Shown here piece after piece: positions 52,812 to 64,000 of a stretch of 64,000 nucleotides of DNA. A model generated the notes under the pieces. It ran no database searches, was not told the DNA's origin, and worked only from the letters and a program-made list of their open reading frames with translations. Location: the NCBI GenBank assembly GCA_947650365.1, contig OX393552.1, positions 50,796,543 through 50,860,542 on the forward strand. Direction: 5' to 3'. Source of the stretch: Chamaelirium japonicum. Taxonomy: Eukaryota; Streptophyta; Magnoliopsida; Liliales; Melanthiaceae. Numbering within the stretch: position 1 is the first letter of the stretch; each line of letters starts with the position of its first letter. Both the position numbers and the translations under genes were made by a program.

Positions 52812-54942
52812 TGTTGGAAGTTAATTCGGGTCAGAGGCTCGCAGCGGAAACGATTTGGCGGTCAAAAGACCGTTCATGGTGCACGTTACATGATTTAATT
52901 TTTCACAGAAACTAATCTACATATGTGTGCATGTATATGCATGAGAATCGAAAACCCCTAACGGCAATCTAGCGTAATGATTAACTAGCATGGATGCAAA
53001 TCATAATGCTCGCTAGATCTACATGTTAGATTACACATACCTTTCGTACGGATCTTTTAACCGCGGAGGATTGTCTTCTTTGTCGATGGAGACGGAAGAT
53101 CGTTCGCGAAGATGCCGACGGTACGAATGGAGATGTTACCTTCTTGTTCACCCGATCTCACACGATGCACGGAACGTCGCTCTCGGATCTCTGAGTGCCT
53201 CCGAAGAACGACCCTTCTCCTTCTTCAGAACTCCACGCGAGGAAGACGAAGTAGCAAGCGGGAAACGGAGAGAGATTAGGGAGAGAACTAGAGAGATGAG
53301 AGAGAGGGGGGTTCGGTTTTTTCATCACATGGGGCCGGCGCCCATAGCTCCCTTTATAGGGCCGGCCATCCCCCCTTGGATAAGGATCCAAGGGGATAAT
53401 AACTCCCTCTCATTATCTCTCCATTATCTCCCTTTTATCTCTCCGCGTATTTATCCGTTTTCCCACTTTTTAGGGCTCGATTTTAACCGATTTATCGCCC
53501 CATCCCTATCTATATGGCCGGCCCTATAGATGAGGGATTCTTATCCCTACATCATAGGGCCGGCCCTAGTGAGGTGTCCCACCACTAGGGTCGGCCAACA
53601 GTGAGGTCAGGCAGAGTGAGGTTTTTACCAAAACGCCCCGACGCCTCATTTTGACCATTTCTAGCGTGCGATACCTAACAGCCATTATTTAAGTGATATC
53701 TACTAGTTACTTACTATTAACTGAGGCCACCGTAAGGTGCCTCTAGCAAAGTCAACTAGTCAACTCGTAACATACCCCGGTGCATCGCACCTATGCAGCG
53801 AAGTTCACTTATGGCTAGGGATTACTACATACGACTCTGTACTAATCCCGGGCTCAACCCTTAGTACTCGTATGTAGTTACGCATCTACCGTGCTCTAGT
53901 GCCAAGCACACACGGAGCGTATACTTCTATCTTCCTCCTACTTATGGTGTTCCGAGGAGACGGTTCAAGAACCGTACATAATGTTGATAAGGTGGAACCA
54001 TCAGGGACTGGGGTTCATGGCTTCCAACTCAAGCTCGATCGACACACTACCCGAGTGTACCATCGATCCTCTGAGCTTGAGTTAACCTGCGTAGCCACCC
54101 AGAGTGCGACGCAGGCTGCACTCCAATTCACCCAGACTTACTATGTTCTCCATCATACCCCTGCTCTCCGCTTAGTAGTGGTAAACCCGCTGTCCCTCCA
54201 CTTGATGCCATGATTCACTTCGAGCGGTGAAGACTACCGTCAGACTCGAACGATCATATGACTTGGTTCCTTCCAGGTTGACCTATACATCGTACCTCTG
54301 ATTACCCCGTCGAGTAATCGAACCCGGTCAACAGTCAAACTGATGACCACCAGGCCTGGGTTTAGTACAGTGTAAGTCACACCAAGGAACGCACCTCCCA
54401 TCAGGGGTGTGGATGGCCTCCAGGAGTGACACGCTAATGCAACGCCAGCCGGGTAACCCAGTACACCGTGGTTTTGGATCACTGCATATGGACCCTCACA
54501 CATTGGTGCGCCAAAGCACCACGCAACTGGTTAGTCCATCAGACGTGGCTCCTCAGGGTTTAGGACCGTTTTACCCTAAGCAGAAACACGGCTTAGTGTA
54601 CCAGTGTCTGCTCACTGATCTGTACACCGTGTTAGTTCCGTTCAGCCATAGACACTGTGCCTGGTGATGACCATGGTGAAGACATCCCATGAACTGTCAT
54701 CGCCAAAAGCTTAACATGATGAGGCGACCAACCTGATCATAGCTGCGAACTTATTTAGGTTATACGGGACCAATCCACTTAGTCTTCAACTCAGTGGACT
54801 ACCATATAACCATGGCTCTCTGTTCTCTAAAGAACACGTAACTATGTTACGCACCTATATGCATCTCATATATTAATAACTATCAATCTTTATTAGACTA
54901 AAACATAAAGTTTTACAAGCTTAGAACACATCAATCCTAACA
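52812..54942 (-). repeat. Copia 3' LTR
   Basis: 2131 bp, same length as the 5' LTR. The 168-codon plus-strand ORF at 53023 recurs in both LTRs and is non-coding repeat sequence. Confidence 0.95.
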
Positions 54943-54953
54943 ATCTCCCACTT
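54943..54953 (-). other. Polypurine tract
   Basis: AAGTGGGAGAT on the minus strand immediately before the 3' LTR, the classical Copia form. Confidence 0.8.
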
Positions 54954-54956
54954 GGT

Positions 54957-57900
54957 CTAGCGAAGCAAAACGGTTTTGACTCCCATCGCGTCCACATGTC
55001 GCTCGAATGCCTTGGTAGGTATTGCCTTTGTGAAAGGATCAGCAACATTATCTGTAGATGCAATCTGCGTCACCGCTACTCGCCCTTGCTTTTGAAACTG
55101 CCGAATCAAGTGGAACTTGCGCTCGATGTGCTTCCCCTTTTGGTGATGTCTTGGCTCCTTGGCTTGTGCTACCGCCCCACTATTGTCGCAGTAAAGCACA
55201 ATAGGTAACTGGGCCTCTGGTACACATCCCAAATCCGTAAGGAATTTCTTGAGCCATACCGCCTCTTTGGCTGCCTCGCACGCTGCAACGTACTCAGCCT
55301 CTATGGTAGAGTCTGCGATGCATTTCTGCTTCACACTCTGCCAACTAACCGCTCCTCCTCCTAGCATAAACACAAAACCTGATGTCGACTTTCTGGATTC
55401 CAAATCTGACATAAAGTCAGAATCTGTATATCCAATCGGCGTCAGTTCTTGTCCAGTGTATACCAACTCATAGTCCCTTGTTCTACGAAGGTACTTGAGT
55501 ATACACTTCACAGCTGTCCAGTGATCTGGACCCGGATTCGACTGAAACCGACCCATCATTCCTACTGCGAAACAGATATCAGGCCTTGTACAATGCATAG
55601 CATACATTAGACTACCTAATGCCGAAGCATAAGGTATCTTCTGCATTTCTGCTCTCTCCTCAGGTGTCTTAGGACATTGATCCTTAGACAGTTTTATGCC
55701 ATGTCTAAATGGCACAAAACCCTTCTTGGAGTTTTGCATGTCAAATCTAGCCATAACCTTATCTATATACGCAGCCTGTGACAGCGAGAGAATCCTGTTT
55801 TGGCGATCACGTGTTACCTTGATCCCCAAAACATAACTCGCTTCACCTAGGTCTTTCATATCGAACTGTGTTGACAACCAGACCTTTACCGTTGATAATG
55901 TTCCTACATCATTTCCAATGAGCAGAATATCATCTACGTAAAGTATCAAATATACTACTGTGGTCTTATCAGTCATCTTGTATACACATGGTTCATCCTC
56001 GTTTTGAGTAAATCCATATGACTGGATTGCCTGATCAAAACGGATGTTCCAACTTCTAGATGCTTGCTTTAGTCCATAAATGGACTTCTGCAACTTGCAA
56101 ACTAGATGTTCCTGACCCTCTGACTCAAAGCCTGGTGGCTGAATCATATAAATGTCTTCTTCCAAATTTCCATTAAGGAATGTTGTCTTGACATCCATTT
56201 GCCAGATCTCCCAGTCATAATGGGCTGCAATGGATAGGAGGATCCGAATAGACTTTATCATAGCTACCGGCGAGAAGGTTTCGTCAAAGTCGATCCCTTC
56301 TCTCTGGGTGTAACCCTTGGCAACTAATCTAGCTTTATAAGTCTCTATTGTACCATCGGATCCTCTCTTCTTCTTATACACCCACTTACACCCAATAGGT
56401 TTAATATTGGATGATGGTGTAACAAGAGTCCAGACTGCGTTATGGGACATTGATTCAATTTCTACCTCCATAGCCTTTTGCCAGTCAGAGCTGTCAGAAG
56501 CTCCCACTGCCTCATCGTAGCTCAGTGGGTCATCCTCCTGACCCTCTGGATCAACCAATAAGGTTTCTCCATAGTATCTGTCAGGAGCTCTGATGTTTCT
56601 CCCACTACGACGAGGTGGTGGTGGTGTTACAGGATTAACAGGTTCTACAGTATCTGGTATATTATTATCTGTAATGTCAGTTCCCACTATGCTTTTGGAT
56701 GCGCTATCTGAACTAGTACCCAGCAGTTCATCCAGAACTACCTTACTAGTAGGTTTGTGGTCCACAATATAATCCTGTTCTAGGAAATAGGCGTTCGTAG
56801 AAACGATCACTTTCTTTTCCTCAGGATCATAAAATAGACCACCTTTGGTCTCCTTGGAATACCCTACAAATAAGCATACTCTGGTTTTAGATTCCATCTT
56901 TTCCCTCTTATCCCTTCGCACATGTGCAGGGCATCCCCATATTCTGAAATACTATATCAATGGCTTTCGCTTTGACCACAGTTCTCTAGGGGTCAGAGGC
57001 ACTGACTTAGACGGAACGTGATTCAGAATATAAACTGCTGTTTGTAGGGCATATCCCCAAAAGGTCATTGGTAAACTGGCGTAACTCATCATGCTATGAA
57101 CCATGTCCAACAAGGTTCGATTCCTTCTCTCGGAAACTCCATTCTGTTGTGGGGTACCTGGAGCAGTTAACTGGGATTTTATCCCATGCTCCACCAAATA
57201 CCCTAGGAACTCGTCAAATAGGTATTCACCTCCTCGATCAGATCGAAGGGTTTTTATATATTTACCTGTCTGCTTTTCTACTTCAGCCCTGAACTCTTTG
57301 AACATGTCAAAGGATTCCGACTTCCGATGCATCAGGTAAATGTAACCATATCTTGAGTAATCATCAATGAATGTGATGAAATACTCATGGCCTCCTATCG
57401 CCTTGACGTTCATGGGTCCACATACATCCGAATGGATTAACTCTAACACCTCGGTAGCTCTTACTCCTTTGCCTTTAAAGGACCTCTTGGTCATCTTGCC
57501 TTCCAGGCAGGATTCACAAGTGGGAAGGATCTCCGTAGGATCTGTTTCCAGAAGCCCGGCCTTCACCATTCTATGGATCCTCTCTAAGGCAATATGCCCA
57601 AGTCGTAAGTGCCACAAGTGGGTTAAATTTTCCGAAGGATTCTTACGCTTAGATGAATTAACATTAAATGCTGAAGTTATTATGTTATCTTTTTCAAATT
57701 TAGGACTTACAACATAGAGATGATTCTGAACCATTCCTCTTATTATAAAAGTTCCATTCAGTTTAAACGACACACCAGAAGCATCAAAATAAACTGAATA
57801 ACCTTCATTAACTAAAGAAGAAACAGAAATTAAGTTACGTCGCAAGGACGGTACATAAAAGACATCTCTAAGTGTCAAAGTCTTATTATTAGAAAAACTA

Positions 57901-58922
57901 AGATTAACATCTCCAATAGCTTCAGCAGCAGCCACGGCCTCAGTTCCCATGCTCAGGGTCACTTCTCCATCAAGCAATCTTCTGCTTTCCCGAAACCCCT
58001 GAAAAGAGTTACAGGCATGGTTAGTGGATCCAGAATCCACAATCCAACTAGCAAAAGTACTATTACTTGAAAGAAATGATTCAACAACTAAGAGTTGTAG
58101 ATTACCTTCACCAGCATTCTGAGGCTTCTTGCAGTCCTTCTTCCAATGACCCTTCTGGCCACACCGGAAGCACTTCGTGCCCGGTTTCTTTGATTCTCCA
58201 GACCCAGAGGCTCCAGCAGAGTCCTGCACAGGCAATGACTTAGGTTTTCTTTTATGTTTCTTGCCCTGAGGTTTACCAGGCTTCTTGAAGGATCTGCGTT
58301 GCACGTGAAGTGCTTCGCCCTTCTGCTTGAAGCCATCCTCAGCTGCCTGGAGAGCTCCCAGAAGCTCTGCATTTGTCATAGCCAACTTGTTCAAATTAAA
58401 GTTGGTGACAAAGCTTTCAAAGGCTCCAGACAGTGACGAGAGGAAGATGTCTGTCATCACCTCGCCTTCTAGCACAATGTCCATGGTAGCTAGTTCGTTC
58501 TGGAACCCAAACATTTTCATCATGTGTTCCCGAACCAGCGTCCCATTGGACATCTTAGTGCCGACGAGTTTCTTGATGGTAAGGTATCGCGTAACGCGAT
58601 TGTGACCTTCAAACATCTCCTTCAAATACAACATCATGTCAGAAGCGTCGGGCATCTCCTCGACTTGCTTCTGCAGAGTTGTTTGCAAGGATGCTATTAT
58701 ATAGCATTTACATATCTCATTGGATTCCTTCCAGTCAGTGAATGCCTTTAACTGTGCCTCTGTGGCATTGGGTCCTGGCAAATCTGGCTCAGGGTCATTA
58801 AGGGCTGACATATGTTTACCAATCCTTAGGACCAGGTACAAGTTGCGCTTCCAGTCCTCATAGTTGGGACCGGTAAGTTTGTGGTCATTTAGGATGGCGG
58901 ACAGGGGGTCTAACTTAGTCAT
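54957..58922 (-). pseudogene. Copia gag-pol polyprotein with one in-frame stop
   Basis: One frame of ~1320 codons, best start [11 protein letters not shown] at 58922 (an upstream in-frame ATG is at 58943). Numbering from the upstream ATG: Gag; zinc knuckle [14 protein letters not shown] (258-271); protease [10 protein letters not shown] (D303); integrase zinc region (HLWHLRLGH...CESC) and DDE core D506, D569 ([10 protein letters not shown]), E605. TAG at 56952-56954 interrupts between KRKPLI and YFRIWGCPAHV, where Q is likely (CAG to TAG). Beyond it the frame is open: reverse transcriptase (KWVYKKKRG, YGLKQASRSW, YVDDILL) and RNase H (TDSDF, ADSTIEAEY, YCDNSGA, ADPFTKA). All catalytic motifs look sound; the stop is the only visible lesion. 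Confidence 0.93.
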
Positions 58923-58943
58923 CTGAAAATAAAGATTGAACAA

Positions 58944-60656
58944 TGAGTATGCATAAAAACTTATTTTATGGATTTTTAAAACAAGCTAATTATATCCATA
59001 TGTCGACGCTACCCTCAAGCGAAGCCATCTCTATGGATTAATTAACCATGTATGTAAGATCTCGGAATCGGCTGTACCTGCCCTAGGGGGCATCATACAG
59101 CGTCAATCCGCTTACACGGGCCTTTTCCTTGACCCTATCCAAATCTGCCAACTAAGGGCTGTGATGGACCATGGTTATCTTTCGGCCAGTACCACGTGAT
59201 CACCGTTGTCTTCGCAACGAATACCTCACGTGTACTTAGGATGCTTACCCACGAGCCTAAGCAATTACGACACGGGAGTTCATGCGGCCCCCACTAGGGT
59301 GGGATGAAAAGCCCTTCTCTCCTGGCCCCGTAATCGCCCTATCCGCAGGGAGGTCATTAAGTAATTTGGCATGGAAACACACAGCTCCCACCCTAGGGGG
59401 TGTGAAGTTATGCATCCCCACCCAAACACAAAACGACTGGCCGTGGAGGCCAGAGGATCTTATAAAAGTCCTCTCTTGCATCCCTTATAATTCTGAGGGT
59501 TATTTTGCGAGTATGAATTTATGCAAATGCAAAGGTAGCGACCTCCTAAATACTAGACCCTGGTCACACCATGCTCCCACTAGCGTTCAAGCCCTTCGCC
59601 TAGCATTAATCACTCTCGGAATATCATAGTCCCTACCTCAAGTGGATTTCTCCATTCAAGGGTCACATTACATATTCCAAGAGTATCGATGCTTTGCAAA
59701 ATTGGTTATTACGCTAATGCTCTGGAGCTAATCCTAGAGTCAGACTCACTGGAAAGGACTCCCACTAGTCATGGCGCCTCGCTTATAGATTTGACAATTG
59801 ATGTTCAATGGATCTCCATCTCATCTTTGATTTCGATGCTGGCCAAATAGGCACACCCGACTAGTCGGGTGCTCTCCTAATGGTGGCATAACCATATGTG
59901 ATGGGATCCCACTAACATCAAAAATCAACTAAATAATAGGCGTCATCTAGCGGGATCCTAACCTCAAACAGTCGCTTGGACCGGAGGGGAAAGGCATCCC
60001 TCTGAAAACTGATAATCATATTATCTCATCGGGGTTTGATATGAAGCATAAAGAACTAATTAAAGAAAGCAACCATAAAAACTGAATTAAGTTCAGGGTC
60101 CGACCCCTGAACCTAATTAGCACAGCGCAGGCCTCTAGCTTTCTTCGCAAGGTTCCTCGGTCCGGCTCCTCCGTCGCGCTTGCGAACACTTTGCCGGATC
60201 GTCTTCATCCTCCAGGGTTCCGCTTCCGCTCCCGATGGTGGATTTCTTTGGCACGTCTTTCTTCTCGATCTGTAACTGAAAAAGTCTAGTACGCTACGAG
60301 CAAGTGCTCGGTCGTACACAATTTCCTAGAAAGAAAAGAAAACACACCTAGAAAAAAGGCCATGGGAAACCAAGGATGGACAAACCCCATCGCTCGCCCA
60401 ATCTATGGCTCAATTACATATCCACACACAGAAAGCAAATCCAGACAATTGCTAACTCGGGGTCCGACCCCCGGTAGCAAGCACAAAGCATAGATCTAGA
60501 TTTTTTATAGCGGCGCCCTGCAAGATTGATTAATAGAACAAGCACAATCTATATATATGCATGATCTAAGCGTATGAACCCCGATGATCTCACGCATTCA
60601 TCATGCGCCCACATGTTCGTTTCATGAAAAAACGTGAAACGCACACCACTAATGCG
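58944..60656 (-). other. Copia 5' untranslated leader
   Basis: About 1.7 kb between the primer site and gag without a conserved ORF; presumably leader and packaging sequence. Confidence 0.6.
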
Positions 60657-60668
60657 GCTCTGATACCA
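60657..60668 (-). other. Primer-binding site (tRNA-iMet)
   Basis: The minus strand reads TGGTATCAGAGC two bases after the end of the 5' LTR. Confidence 0.9.
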
Positions 60669-60670
60669 AT

Positions 60671-62801
60671 TGTTGGAAGTTAATCCGGGTCAGAGGCTCG
60701 CAGCGGAAACGATTTGGCGGTCGAAAGACCGTTCATGGTGCACGTTACACGATTTAATTTTTCACAGAAACTAATCTACATATGTGTGCATGTGTATGCA
60801 TGAGAATCGAAAACCCCTAACGGCAATCTAGCGTAATGATTAACTAGCATGGATGCAAATCATAATGCTCGCTAGATCTACATGTTAGATTACACATACC
60901 TTTCGTACGGATCTTTTAACCGCGGAGGATTGTCTTCTTTGTCGATGGAGACGGAAGATCGTTCGCGAAGATGCCGACGGTACGAATGGAGATGTTACCT
61001 TCTTGTTCACCCGATCTCACACGATGCACGGAACGTCGCTCTCGGATCTCTGAGTGCCTCCGAAGAACGACCCTTCTCCTTCTTCAGAACTCCACGCGAG
61101 GAAGACGAAGTAGCAAGCGGGAAACGGAGAGAGATTAGGGAGAGAACTAGAGAGATGAGAGAGAGGGGGGTTCGGTTTTTTCATCACATGGGGCCGGCGC
61201 CCATAGCTCCCTTTATAGGGCCGGCCATCCCCCCTTGGATAAGGATCCAAGGGGATAATAACTCCCTCTCATTATCTCTCCATTATCTCCCTTTTATCTC
61301 TCCGCGTATTTATCCGTTTTCCCACTTTTTAGGGCTCGATTTTAACCGATTTATCGCCCCATCCCTATCTATATGGCCGGCCCTATAGATGAGGGATTCT
61401 TATCCCTACATCATAGGGCCGGCCCTAGTGAGGTGTCCCACCACTAGGGTCGGCCAACAGTGAGGTCCGGCAGAGTGAGGTTTTTACCAAAACGCCCCGA
61501 TGCCTCATTTTGACCATTTCTAGCGTGCGATACCTAACGGCCATTATTTAAGTGATATCTACTAGTTACTTACTATTAACTGAGGCCACCGTAAGGTGCC
61601 TCTAGCAAAGTCAACTAGTCAACTCGCAACATACCCCGGTGCATCGCACCTATGCAGCGAAGTTCACTTATGGCTAGGGATTACTACATACGACTCTGTA
61701 CTAATCCCGGGCTCAACCCTTAGTACTCGTATGTAGTTACGCATCTACCGTGCTCTAGTGCCAAGCACACACGGAGCGTATACTTCTATCTTCCTCCTGC
61801 TTATGGTGTTCCGAGGAGACGATTCAAGAACCGTACATAATGTTGATAAGGTGGAACCATCAGGGACCGGGGTTCATGGCTTCCAACTCAAGCTCGATCG
61901 ACACACTACCCGAGTGTACCATCGATCCTCTGAGCTCGAGTTAACCTGCGTAGCCACCCAGAGTGCGACGCAGGCTGCACTCCAATTCACCCAGACTTAC
62001 TATGTTCTCCATCATACCCCTGCTCTCCGCTTAGTAGTGGTAAACCCGCTGTCCCTCCACTTGATGCCATGATTCACTTCGAGCGGTGAAGACTACCGTC
62101 AGACTCGAACGATCATATGACTTGGTTCCTTCCAGGTTGACCTATACATCGTACCTCTGATTACCCCGTCGAGTAATCGAACCCGGTCAACAGTCAAACT
62201 GATGACCACCAGGCCTGGGTTTAGTACAGTATAAGTCACACCAAGGAACGCACCTCCCATCAGGGGTGTGGATGGCCTGCAGGAGTGACACGCTAATGCA
62301 ACGCCAGCCGGGTAACCCAGTACACCGTGGTTTTGGATCACTGCATATGGACCCTCACACATTGGTGCGCCAAAGCACCACGCAACTGGTTAGTCCATCA
62401 GACGTGGCTTCTCAGGGTTTAGGACCGTTTTACCCTAAGCAGAAACACGGCTTAGTGTACCAGTGTCTGCTCACTGATCTGTACACCGTGTTAGTTCCGT
62501 TCAGCCACAGACACTGTGCCTGGTGATGACCATGGTGAAGACATCCCATGAACTGTCATCGCCAACAGCTTAACATGATGAGGCGACCAACCTGATCATA
62601 GCTGCGAACTTATTTAGGTTATACGGGACCAATCCACTTAGTCTTCAACTCAGTGGACTACCATATAACCATGGCTCTCTGTTCTCTAAAGAACACGTAA
62701 CTATGTTACGCACCTATATGCATCTCATATATTAATAACTATCAATCTTTATTAGACCAAAACATAAAGTTTTACAAGCTTAGAACACATCAATCCTAAC
62801 A
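60671..62801 (-). repeat. Copia 5' LTR
   Basis: 2131 bp; ends TGTTGG / CCTAACA on the plus strand; nearly identical to the 3' LTR. Confidence 0.95.
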
Positions 62802-62806
62802 CTCCT

Positions 62807-63689
62807 TCCTAATCTTCTATTTGAGTTGCCCACTGAAATTTACAAACTAAGTGAGGTAAACTCACTTGGGCCGTGGTAGTGAACCTCCCGAAAGGATCCA
62901 CGTGACTAGTTGTTCCTCAAGTTTCAAGTAAGGTATTTGTCTTGCTCCACGTGCCTCGAGACAAGACTGACTCGCTCTATGTATCTCTAACACGATCCAA
63001 CTGGAGTGAAAGTAACATCAGTGACTAACCTAAGGTTTCACTGTACTTACTAGAAAGCATTCGATATTGAATCTCACTTCGGCAAGTACAACTATTTCCA
63101 CATCACCTTTGATAGGGAGTTGGTACTAAAGGGTTACATCAAAGAATAGTTGAGCACCCTCGATAAGGGACCAACGTTGAACCGACAACACAAAAATTTA
63201 TGCAAATGAAAACCTAGAACCTAAATGACACTAGGTCAAACAGATAATCGAGGACTAAAACTACTCCATTGAATCGGACTCGGAAAACCCTTTCCAATGG
63301 TTTTAGTTTCACTGAAACCTGAATCCTGATGGAGAAGGTATGATCGAACCACGAAAACTGAATTAACCGGGGGTCCATGGTGATATCACTAGGGCAAATA
63401 TGGCTTCAAGGATTCAAACCTATAGTCAACAAGTAAGTCTCAGGATGAAGTGTCTGATGCTGCTAGTGTCGTCCGAATCCAAGCTCGGACGGAGAAACGA
63501 CAACAAACTCATAGAACACCAACTAGATTGTCTTCATGGCTAGGACATGCTATTAGATTAAGTGCTAGGTAAAGAAGTAGCTAGGGTGGGTAAGTGTGTG
63601 GGGAATCAGCCCCAGGGAAACACATTTAGTCACAGGTGACGTTATGACATATAGGGGTTTGAATTGAAATGATTACCTTCTATTCCTTA
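62807..63689. other. No recognisable gene
   Basis: Continues the sequence broken by the Copia insertion. It may be part of the older retroelement that follows, but no motif was recognised. Confidence 0.4.
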
Positions 63690-64000
63690 GGATCATAGTC
63701 CACCTTATGCCTCCTTATGGTAAATTACAAACAGATATACCCGGGACTTTATCTTCATCTCATCCCTCTTGTCCTTCCGTACAAGTACATGACAACTTAA
63801 TATTTTGAGACACTATAGTATCAGCTTTCGCTTGGACCACAACTATCTATAGGTTTGAGGCACGCACTGATTTAGATGAGAGATAGTTCCAGATACAAGC
63901 TACTATTTTCAAAATACGACTCCACCAGAATGTGGGAAGTGAATTTGGCAATACTCATCATACTACGGACCGTGTCCAACAAGATCCGATTCCTTCTCTC
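63690..64000 (-). pseudogene. Decayed Copia integrase/RT-linker region, leaves the window
   Basis: Nucleotide similarity to 56790-57130 of the intact Copia element (ATCTTCATCTCATCCCTCTT, ATGACAACTTAATATTTTGA, AGCTTTCGCTTGGACCAC, ACCGTGTCCAACAAGATCC, GATTCCTTCTCTC) in the same orientation. Many stops and indels. The element continues to the right of the window. Confidence 0.75.

Larger units (their letters stand above)
52812..62801 (-). mobile_element. Near-intact Copia LTR retrotransposon, 9.99 kb
   Basis: Two 2131-bp LTRs (60671-62801 is the 5' LTR on the minus strand; 52812-54942 the 3' LTR) flank a complete gag-pol frame with one stop. CTCCT is duplicated at 52807-52811 and 62802-62806. 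The primer site (TGGTATCAGAGC on the minus strand) is at ~60657-60668 and the polypurine tract AAGTGGGAGAT at ~54943-54953. The LTRs differ at only a handful of positions, so insertion is recent. It sits in host sequence beside an older solo LTR of a related family. Confidence 0.95.

Noticed and set aside
53023..53529. 168-codon ORF, repeated at 60882-61388
   Set aside because: Lies in both Copia LTRs at the same offset; LTR sequence, on the strand opposite to the element.

Overview
This is nuclear DNA of a flowering plant. The evidence is spliced plant gene families (SWEET, ABCF, PLD, LACS, cysteine-rich receptor-like kinase), plant transposon classes (Copia with an initiator-Met tRNA primer site, FAR1-type MULE, hAT, Helitron, Tourist-like MITE) and very long (TA)n tracts. 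The single clear host gene is intronless and extremely GC-rich in an AT-rich setting, which fits a monocot; that is inference. Gene density is very low and almost everything else is mobile DNA or its debris.

Layout. 1-6600: scrambled short repeats, a LINE reverse-transcriptase relic, a 399-bp MITE with TAA duplication, an orphan ABCF exon abutting an orphan kinase exon, and an RNase H-like relic. 6634-8530: four palindromic (foldback) elements joined by (TA)n or (GA)n. 8531-17660: a 9.13-kb Mutator-like element with ~54-bp terminal inverted repeats. It carries a decayed FAR1/MULE transposase on the minus strand; on the plus strand it carries a small RNase H1-type hybrid-binding-domain protein with a membrane tail and a captured, internally deleted SWEET gene. 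17859-21930: a foldback element split by a 3.7-kb non-autonomous LTR retrotransposon (1329-bp LTRs, AGGTC duplication) whose only ORF is proline-rich. 22055-22761: a GC-rich foldback element. 22762-29000: mostly featureless, with a PLD C2 fragment. 29335-36409: Helitron ends, tandem Helitron-like heads, and more foldback elements separated by (TA)n, including one that captured part of a glutaredoxin-family gene. 36581-37856: a hAT element with an 8-bp duplication. 41325-42656: an intact AED3-like aspartic protease. 44311-44765: a hAT MITE with an 8-bp duplication. 47762-47924: a frameshifted LACS terminal exon. 50278-52529: a solo Copia LTR. 52812-62801: a nearly intact 9.99-kb Copia element with one in-frame stop. 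63690-64000: a decayed second Copia integrase region leaving the window.

The most unusual theme is that at least a dozen structurally similar palindromic elements with different termini, plus the 9.1-kb MULE and some Helitron ends, sit directly against (TA)n microsatellites. The MULE and one short foldback element share the start of their terminal repeat. This suggests a family of MULE-related elements that inserts into TA microsatellites, with gene-capturing members (SWEET, glutaredoxin-like). No bacterial-type operons, CRISPR arrays or convincing tRNA/rRNA genes were seen.
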